Below, one piece after another: positions 58,725 through 64,000 of a stretch of DNA of 64,000 bases. The stretch covers positions 124,001 to 188,000 of the forward strand of contig JAJYVF010000004.1 in assembly GCA_021792135.1 (NCBI GenBank). Direction: 5' to 3'. Each line of letters begins with the position of its first letter. The first letter of the stretch is position 1. A program made the translations under genes and the position numbers. Under the pieces are notes generated by a model. The model saw only the letters and a list, made by a program, of their open reading frames with translations, was not told the DNA's origin and made no database searches. The stretch is from Acidobacteriota bacterium (GTDB taxonomy: Bacteria; Acidobacteriota; Terriglobia; Terriglobales; Acidobacteriaceae).

Positions 58725-58988
58725 ATGGGCCGCTCCAGCACCGTCAGCAGCAAGGGTCAGGTGACGATCCCACAGGAAGTTCGTGTCCGTCTCGGGCTGA
58801 GGCCGGGAGATCGCGTGGAGTTCGTCGCACAGGGCGACCGGACGGTGATCCGGCCGGTACGGGAGCATGTGAATCCCTTCGATCAGTACATTGGCAAGTT
58901 TCCGCACCTCCGGACGCGCAGGGAAATCCATGACTGGATCAGCGCGGTCCGTGGGCGTAATCCAGACGGCGAAGTGGGCTGGGAATGA
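58725..58988 (+). CDS. AbrB/SpoVT-family antitoxin
   Basis: 87 residues from ATG 58725, chosen because GGAGGT lies a few bases before it. The swapped-hairpin AbrB fold is shown by STVSSKGQVTIPQEVR then LGLRPGDRVEFVAQGDR. The C-terminal tail (FDQYIGKFPHLRTRREIHDWI) would bind the toxin. The last four bases overlap the toxin start (ATGA). Confidence 0.87.
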   Translation: MGRSSTVSSKGQVTIPQEVRVRLGLRPGDRVEFVAQGDRTVIRPVREHVNPFDQYIGKFPHLRTRREIHDWISAVRGRNPDGEVGWE

Positions 58989-59404
58989 GGACGGCCATCG
59001 ACACGAATGTTCTCCTGGCGCTCTGGGCCGGGGAGGCATCGGCTGAGAAAGCCTCGAGGTTTCTGGATCTGGCCATGGGACAGGGCGCGCTGGTGATCAG
59101 CCCGATTGTCTACGTGGAGGGACTGGGGAATCCGAGCATTTCGGAAGATGCGATGAACGAGTTCCTCGAATCGACGCGGATCACGGTGGACTGGTCGCTG
59201 GAACGGCGGGTCTGGGGTCTGGCGGCTTTGCGGTTCGAGCAGTATGCGAAACGCCAGCCAACCCACGGATCGGGAGAGGTGCGTCGTCTGCCGGCCGATT
59301 TCATCATCGGGGCACATGCCACCCTGCACGCGGACCGGCTGGTGACGCTCGATCAGCGGCGGTACCGTGCCGATTTTCCGGAATTGATGCTCGTCGAACT
59401 GTGA
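58985..59404 (+). CDS. PIN-domain toxin
   Basis: 139 residues with all PIN acidic residues visible: D6 (IDTNVLLAL), E45 (VYVEG), D105 (PADFIIGAHA) and D123 (VTLDQRRY). It is a probable ribonuclease toxin neutralised by the AbrB-type protein encoded just upstream. The start overlaps the antitoxin stop. Second toxin-antitoxin pair of the window, unrelated in antitoxin type to the first. Confidence 0.87.
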   Translation: MRTAIDTNVLLALWAGEASAEKASRFLDLAMGQGALVISPIVYVEGLGNPSISEDAMNEFLESTRITVDWSLERRVWGLAALRFEQYAKRQPTHGSGEVRRLPADFIIGAHATLHADRLVTLDQRRYRADFPELMLVEL

Positions 59405-59443
59405 TACCGGACTGGCGCGATGGAGGCCGGGGTTCTCCTCCGC

Positions 59444-59770
59444 TTATTCCCCTCCCACGATCTTGCGCAGCCGGATGCCCTGACGGTTCAGTTCTTCCAC
59501 GAACTCTTCAATACGGGTCAGGAAATCCTGGCCGGAACGCAGAAAGCGCGGCATCGAATTCCAGACCTCGCGCACCGCTTCCGGATTCTCGAGCAGGGCG
59601 ACCGCGGCTCCGGCGGCGGCTACGGCGACTCCGGATTTGCGCCTGCCGCTAAGCAGCAGGAACGCGCCCACGATGAGGGACCCAGCAGCCACGCTGCGCG
59701 TCCAGTGATGGGCGGATGCGGTGGTTTCGATCTGCGGAGCAAGTGTCATAGTTCTGATTTTGCCGTCCAT
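59444..59770 (-). CDS. Small membrane-associated protein of unknown function
   Basis: 108 residues (or 101 from ATG 59749). Two adjacent hydrophobic stretches, VAAGSLIVGAFLLLSG and GVAVAAAGAAVALL, are separated by RRKS and probably form a membrane hairpin. The rest (about 60-108) is a charged amphipathic helix (RIEEFVEELNRQGIRLRKI). No ribosome site decides between the two starts. It follows the small zinc-binding protein gene by about 20 bases. Confidence 0.55.
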   Translation of the reverse strand: MDGKIRTMTLAPQIETTASAHHWTRSVAAGSLIVGAFLLLSGRRKSGVAVAAAGAAVALLENPEAVREVWNSMPRFLRSGQDFLTRIEEFVEELNRQGIRLRKIVGGE

Positions 59771-59790
59771 GGAATTTGTGATCGCCTGCC

Positions 59791-60102
59791 TTAATCGAGA
59801 TCGAATTCGCGCAGTGGCTTGCCCACATCCGGGGTCTCCTTCGCTTTGCGCAGAGCTTCTTCAAAACGCTTGTTGAAGACGTCTTCCCGGTTCTTCTCCG
59901 CTTCCATCGACTGCCGGAACAGGCTCTCCTTGCGCTCCTCGGCTTCGCGCAGAGCGCGCGTGGCGGCGTCGAAGTCCTCGAAGGTGCGCTTGCGTGGCGC
60001 GGGCGTGTGGGCGATGACCGCCCGCGAGGCAACATCGATTTTGAGCATCGCCCCGCAGTCGGGGCAGGCAATTTCCAGAATCGGACTGGTTTTGGGAGCC
60101 AT
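59791..60102 (-). CDS. Small zinc-ribbon-like protein with charged helix
   Basis: 103 residues. An N-terminal CPDCG pair (13-17) sits in a beta-rich start (EIACPDCGAMLKIDVASRAVIAH), suggesting half of a metal-binding site completed by dimerisation. A long charged helix follows (REAEERKESLFRQSMEAEKN). No family name is certain. Lies in a leftward group with the membrane protein gene downstream. Confidence 0.6.
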   Translation of the reverse strand: MAPKTSPILEIACPDCGAMLKIDVASRAVIAHTPAPRKRTFEDFDAATRALREAEERKESLFRQSMEAEKNREDVFNKRFEEALRKAKETPDVGKPLREFDLD

Positions 60103-60219
60103 ACCGCATTCACCCAGGACAACTACGTTTCCAGAGGCTGAGTGTAACGCCCGGGCAGCGGGTGGCGCAAACTGTGGCGACCTTCGGCAACTACTGATTT
60201 TTAAGACAGTCGAACCTCG

Positions 60220-61836
60220 TCAGAGGCAGATCGCCTTGTGCCCCGGACACTCCTGGGCCGCTCGCTCGATGAGCGTATCGATCAGGGAAGCTCCATAGCG
60301 CGCCAGATAGGCAATGCCGCCGATGGTGCGCTCCTGCGGATGGCGGTCGGGGAACAAGTTGAAGAAGATGGTGTCCACATGGCGGCGGATGCTGGCCTCG
60401 CGCTGCAACTGGTAGTTGGCCGCGAGGCGGCGCAGGCGGTTCATCTGGTAGCGCATCTTCGAGGCCGAAACCTGCGCGGCGCGTCCCAGGCCGGGGTCGA
60501 GAGACTGCGCCCATTTCACCAGCGATTCAAGCTCGCCGTCGAGAGCATTGCCTGTGGCCGCCAGCTGCTGTTTCCCCTCGATGGGAATGGCCCGCGCGCC
60601 CAGGCGCTGCGACAGTTCGTCGGGATGCGACTGCAGGATGTCGGCCAGCGACAGCTCATGCTGCGCGAGCACCCTGGCGATGGCCGGCTCGATCAGCGTG
60701 GCGCTGAGCCGCGGCAGAACCGGCGTGGTGCGCCCCAGAATCGCCTGATAGAGCACCTGCGACTGCGCAAAATAGGCAATCTCCGCCGGGCCTCCGACGT
60801 AGGCCGCCGTCGGCAGCAGCCGATCCTGGAAGACGGGACGAAGCAGCGCATTGGGGCTGAGGCGCTCGGGAGCCGTCTCGAGAATGCCCAGCAGCTCGTC
60901 GCCGGAGTACGCCGTCTTTCCAGCGAGCCAGGAGTTTCCCTTCCGGCGAAGCGGCTGCCGCGTGCCCGTGGCCTCGTCGATGAGGAACAGCAGACTGCTG
61001 CCCGGCGCAACCAGCACCTGGGAGTGGTAGCCGCGCTCGGCCAGCAGTCGGTCGCGTGCATGCAGCGCAGCCTCGAGATCCTCGGCGTGTTCAATGGCGT
61101 GGCGCAGAACCTCGCCGCCCAGGGCATGAGCGCGGCGATCGGCCGCATCCAGAACGACCAGCCCCTGCTCCCGGAAGATTGCAGCCAGCAGACGCGCGAA
61201 CGCCGATGCGAAGGTGGCTTCCGGCGTGTAGCTGGCCACGAGCAGATCGAATTCCGGGGTGCCGCCGATCAGCTCCGCCGCACGGTCGAGCAGCGCGCAC
61301 ACACCGGAACCCAGGGGAATATTGCCGGCCGACCGCCCTGCGTGGGGCTGTTCCGGATCGAGGCGCAGCGTGTGCAGCGCGTGCCGCGCGGGCAGCACGA
61401 TATGATCGGCTTCCGCCAGGTCATGGTCCTCGGTGGCCAGCCAGAAGATGGGCACGGCGTTTGCTCTCCGCGCACGCTGGATGATGGTGGACGCTTTCAG
61501 CAATGTGAACAGCGGGCCGCCGAAGAGCGCCACCTGCTGCCCGGTGACCAGAGCGGATGCGCCGCCGCGCAGCCGTTCAATACTGGCAAGCGTCTCTTCC
61601 CCCGCGCCCCAGGAGAGGTTCTGTTCGCGGAGCAGATCCGCGACCGCGGCCCGGTGCGTCGCATCCTGGACCGATATGGCGTCCTTCCAGGGCTGGGACC
61701 ACGGAGTGGAGACGTAGAAGGGCGCGAGAGGTTCGCGGCTGTCGGCGAAGTCCAGAAAGAGCCGGCTGAGCCGCGGAAGCATGGAGATGGGATAGCAGTC
61801 GATCTGCACGGCAGCAGCCTGATCCGAGTTCGTCAC
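60220..61836 (-). CDS. bshC: BshC, bacillithiol synthase
   Basis: Adds cysteine to glucosaminyl-malate in the last step of bacillithiol synthesis. The 538-residue protein matches BshC in length and in landmarks: ALVTGQQVALFGGPLFTLLK at about 95-114, FWLATEDHDLAEADHI at about 131-146, YVGGPAEIAYFAQ and a C-terminal coiled-coil region. Its presence implies bacillithiol as a low-molecular-weight thiol. The start overlaps the stop of the DUF2520 gene (ATGA), so the two are coupled; other bsh genes are not in the window. Confidence 0.92.
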   Translation of the reverse strand: MTNSDQAAAVQIDCYPISMLPRLSRLFLDFADSREPLAPFYVSTPWSQPWKDAISVQDATHRAAVADLLREQNLSWGAGEETLASIERLRGGASALVTGQQVALFGGPLFTLLKASTIIQRARRANAVPIFWLATEDHDLAEADHIVLPARHALHTLRLDPEQPHAGRSAGNIPLGSGVCALLDRAAELIGGTPEFDLLVASYTPEATFASAFARLLAAIFREQGLVVLDAADRRAHALGGEVLRHAIEHAEDLEAALHARDRLLAERGYHSQVLVAPGSSLLFLIDEATGTRQPLRRKGNSWLAGKTAYSGDELLGILETAPERLSPNALLRPVFQDRLLPTAAYVGGPAEIAYFAQSQVLYQAILGRTTPVLPRLSATLIEPAIARVLAQHELSLADILQSHPDELSQRLGARAIPIEGKQQLAATGNALDGELESLVKWAQSLDPGLGRAAQVSASKMRYQMNRLRRLAANYQLQREASIRRHVDTIFFNLFPDRHPQERTIGGIAYLARYGASLIDTLIERAAQECPGHKAICL

Positions 61837-62756
61837 GCGCGTTGGGCGCTCCCCGCGCCGGGCCGGGGCCTGCCCGTTCCGGATGCTTTTCGATTCCTGC
61901 CTGCCGCCAGCGCCCGCAAAAGAGCAGGCCGGTCGCGGACCGGAAGGGACTCCAGGGCATGGACCGCAAGGGAACGGTAGACGCCCTCGAGAATCGGATG
62001 CCCGTCCAGGGCCTGAAGATGCAGTTTGACGGTGGAGGCATCTCCGCGGGCGAATGGCCCGCTGAAACTGCTGTGCGCTCCCTGGGTGAAGACATTCCGC
62101 ACCGTCGCCTGTGCAAGCGCCTGAACCATGTCGCTGGCATCATGCTGCCGGAGGCCAGCCGCACGGGCCGTCTCGATCGCAGCGGTCAGCACGCTCACCA
62201 GCAGCGGCGATGCCAGGGTGCCGGCGGCATGGTAGAGCGCCTTGCCGCTGCTGTCGATCCGGAAGGGTGTTCCGCCCAGGCGGCGGATCAGCGCATTGAG
62301 CCTGCCGCGCACGGCGGGCGAGGATGCTTCCACCCCGAAGAGCACGCGCGAAAGCGGCACAGGGCTGCGTGTGGGGAAGGTCATCACCGGATGCACGGCT
62401 GCGGTGAGCGCTCCGGCTTTGCGAACCGCCTCCAGGACGTCGACGGTGAGCGCGCCGCTCGAGTGCACGACCGTCTGGCCGCGCAGACTGCGGCCTTCGG
62501 CCAGGCGCGCGACCACCTCGGGAATGGCGGAGTCGGGGACGCAGAGCCACAGGATCTTCGCGTCGAGACGCGCCTTCTTCCACGAGAGGGCAGGGAGGCC
62601 CGAAAGCCGCCGCGATGTGCTGTTGCGCAGAATGATTTCGCGCGGAGTCATGCCTGCGCTGAGCAGGCCGTAGGCGAGCGAGGTGCCCCAGTTCCCGAGG
62701 CCGATCAGAGCAACGCTGGGCCCCGTATTCCGTTTTGCGTGCCTGGTTACGGGCAT
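61833..62756 (-). CDS. Rossmann-fold oxidoreductase-like protein with DUF2520
   Basis: 307 residues: nucleotide-binding GLGNWG at 19-24, the strand ILWLCVPDSAIPEV, VVHSSGALTVDVL and AAVHPVMTFP, typical of the DUF2520/6-phosphogluconate-dehydrogenase-like group, then a helical C-terminal domain with KALYHAAGTLASP and a basic tail. Some relatives are linked to pantothenate or short-chain metabolism; the reaction here is unknown. Directly upstream of bshC with a four-base overlap. Divergent from the NUDIX gene. Confidence 0.82.
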   Translation of the reverse strand: MPVTRHAKRNTGPSVALIGLGNWGTSLAYGLLSAGMTPREIILRNSTSRRLSGLPALSWKKARLDAKILWLCVPDSAIPEVVARLAEGRSLRGQTVVHSSGALTVDVLEAVRKAGALTAAVHPVMTFPTRSPVPLSRVLFGVEASSPAVRGRLNALIRRLGGTPFRIDSSGKALYHAAGTLASPLLVSVLTAAIETARAAGLRQHDASDMVQALAQATVRNVFTQGAHSSFSGPFARGDASTVKLHLQALDGHPILEGVYRSLAVHALESLPVRDRPALLRALAAGRNRKASGTGRPRPGAGSAQRA

Positions 62757-62798
62757 AGTTGGACCTTCACTGGATGCTACCGTAAGACAGAGGGAATA

Positions 62799-63431
62799 AT
62801 GGCGAAGAAGAAGAAACCGTCAAAGAAAGATCCGCATGCGGTTCCGGTGCGGAAGAAGCTGAAGATCGACGCCGGGCGCCCCGCCCAGGTGCTCGAGTCG
62901 CAGGTCGTCTATGAGGGCCCTCTCTTCCGCATCGTAAAGGATCGTATTCGCGAGCCAGGCGGCACGGAGGCCCGCCGCGATGTGATCCGGCACAACGGTT
63001 CAGCCGTCATGCTGGCCGTCGACCGTTCCAAAAGCAAAAAAGATCCGCTGGTGCTGATGGAGCGTCAGTTCCGCCACGCCGCGCAGCAGTTTCTCTATGA
63101 GCTTCCGGCCGGCACCATCGAAGAGGGCGAAGACCACCTCGCCGCCGCCAAACGCGAACTGCGGGAGGAGACCGGCTACCAGGCGAAAAAATGGACGAAG
63201 CTGGTGAAATACTTTGCCAGCCCCGGCTTTCTGGGCGAATGGATGCAGGTCTTTCTGGCCGAAGATCTGATCCCGGGAGAGGCCCAGCCGGAGGACGATG
63301 AGTCTCTGGAACTCCAGTTTGTGCCTCTTTCCGAACTGCTGCGGCTGATTGACATCGGGAAGATTCTGGACGGCAAAACCCTCGTTTCTCTGATGTGCTA
63401 TTCCCGCCTGATCCGGAAAAAGAGCAGGTGA
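62799..63431 (+). CDS. NUDIX hydrolase, ADP-ribose pyrophosphatase-like
   Basis: 210 residues from ATG 62799 with GAGGGA before it. A lysine-rich tail of about 25 residues precedes the domain. The Nudix box is complete: G-TIEEG-E-DHLAAAK-REL-REETGY, preceded by RQFRHAAQQFLYELPAGT as in ADP-ribose/GDP-mannose pyrophosphatases. Cleaves nucleoside diphosphate-linked compounds with Mg2+. The exact substrate is not set by sequence. Confidence 0.87.
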   Translation: MAKKKKPSKKDPHAVPVRKKLKIDAGRPAQVLESQVVYEGPLFRIVKDRIREPGGTEARRDVIRHNGSAVMLAVDRSKSKKDPLVLMERQFRHAAQQFLYELPAGTIEEGEDHLAAAKRELREETGYQAKKWTKLVKYFASPGFLGEWMQVFLAEDLIPGEAQPEDDESLELQFVPLSELLRLIDIGKILDGKTLVSLMCYSRLIRKKSR

Positions 63432-63539
63432 CCGGGCCTTCTCCGGCAGTTTCAGAAAACCAAAGCCCTGACGGCAGCGTCTCTATGGAGAGTGGCTGTC
63501 TCCCCAGCCACAGTCTGCCTGAGAGGAAGGTTCGTGTTT

Positions 63540-63758
63540 GTGGCTCAGTACAAAGGCAAGGTAAAGTGGTTCAACAATGCGAAAGGATACGGGTTTATCG
63601 GCCGTGACGACGGACCCGACGTGTTCGTCCACTACAGCGCCATACAGGTAGATGGCTATAAGAGCCTGAAGGAAGGCGATGATGTGGAGTTCGACATAGT
63701 ACAGGGCCAGAAGGGGCCGCAGGCCGATCAGGTGGTGCGAGCCCGCGAAGTTGCCTGA
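63540..63758 (+). CDS. Cold-shock (CspA-family) RNA chaperone
   Basis: 72 residues forming one OB-fold cold-shock domain with RNP1 KGYGFI and RNP2 VFVHYS. It binds single-stranded RNA and DNA. Start chosen at GTG 63540 because AGAGGAAGG lies nine bases upstream; GTG 63534 is too close to it. The 108-base stretch between the NUDIX stop and this start may act as a leader. A strong terminator follows. Confidence 0.92.
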   Translation: MAQYKGKVKWFNNAKGYGFIGRDDGPDVFVHYSAIQVDGYKSLKEGDDVEFDIVQGQKGPQADQVVRAREVA

Positions 63759-63799
63759 AAAGCACGCCGCCGTATTTTTCTTCTTCATACTGGTTTCAA

Positions 63800-63834
63800 A
63801 CCTGCGTTCCCGCGAGCGCAGGTCTTTTCTTTCT
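63800..63834 (+). terminator. Rho-independent terminator after the cold-shock gene
   Basis: ACCTGCG at 63800-63806 pairs with CGCAGGT at 63817-63823 around a ten-base loop, followed by CTTTTCTTTCT. It is the clearest intrinsic terminator of the window. Confidence 0.85.
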
Positions 63835-63917
63835 GTTTGCGGATCACCGTCCGTAGTGCTCGGGCCGAATACCCGCCGATGGATTCCGCTTCCGGGATCG
63901 TGGTGTAATCGTCTGCA

Positions 63918-64000
63918 ATGGACAACCGGTCGATTGCCCAGTTGCTGGCGGAGACTGCCGACCTGCTGGAAATCGGTGCGGGCGACCCGTTTCGCATTCG
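63918..64000 (+). CDS. Start of a PolX-type DNA polymerase/PHP protein (partial)
   Basis: The ATG at 63918 opens a frame reading IAQLLAETADLLEIGAGDPFRIR to the window edge. This is the usual opening of bacterial family X DNA polymerases, whose N-terminal helix-hairpin-helix region begins with a nearly identical pattern. Only 27 codons are visible, so the polymerase and PHP domains cannot be checked. The ribosome site is weak. Confidence 0.65.
   Translation, partial: MDNRSIAQLLAETADLLEIGAGDPFRI

Overview
The window is GC-rich, densely packed bacterial chromosome, almost certainly from an Acidobacteriota member of the Terriglobia/Acidobacteriaceae type. This assignment rests on gene content: a secreted Gfo/Idh/MocA enzyme, paired CRTAC-type FG-GAP/ASPIC-UnbV proteins, GH27/GH51/GH3 hydrolases, a GtaA-like protein, a BcsA-BcsB fusion, BshC (bacillithiol) and Ser/Thr kinases with TPR tails. 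No rRNA, tRNA, CRISPR array or intact insertion sequence was recognised.

Layout. 1-5.5 kb: TCA genes mdh and icd (minus), a secreted oxidoreductase, a SCO1/SenC copper protein and a lipoprotein. 5.7-8.7 kb: the larE-larC-larB nickel-pincer cofactor operon (minus), with no larA here. 8.9-15 kb: a TPR membrane protein with a ClC channel, then a two-gene unit in which a kinase-like sensor lacking its phospho-acceptor His overlaps a stand-alone KdpD sensor domain. 15-24.9 kb: a carbohydrate-active locus (GH27-like protein missing its nucleophile, a decayed TPR fragment, two CRTAC-type secreted proteins, GH51 arabinofuranosidase, GtaA-like protein). 24.9-36.8 kb: a cellulose operon read leftward, bcsQ-bcsAB-bcsZ-bcsC, with a hairpin at its first ribosome site and three 23-bp palindromic repeats upstream. 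36.9-40.4 kb: a rearranged zone with a GH3 gene between a Gp157-like phage remnant and a 5'-nucleotidase pseudogene split by a 155-bp insertion that carries a terpene-cyclase-like fragment.

40.4-64 kb: a zinc-ribbon coiled-coil protein, a VapBC pair, an EmrB-type exporter, a DPP IV-like peptidase overlapping an MBL hydrolase, threonine deaminase, an SH3-domain protein, FtsK, small membrane proteins, a REC-Hpt plus NarL phosphorelay pair, a Ser/Thr kinase divergent from an AbrB/PIN pair with a clear operator, bacillithiol synthesis (bshC with a DUF2520 gene), a NUDIX hydrolase, a cold-shock protein and the first codons of a PolX-type polymerase.

Overall the window mixes housekeeping genes with polysaccharide synthesis and breakdown functions. 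Many neighbours share ATGA stop/start overlaps, so translational coupling is common. The best leads are the His-less kinase with split KdpD, the nucleophile-less GH27, the insertion-scarred pseudogene and the repeat/hairpin leader of the bcs operon.
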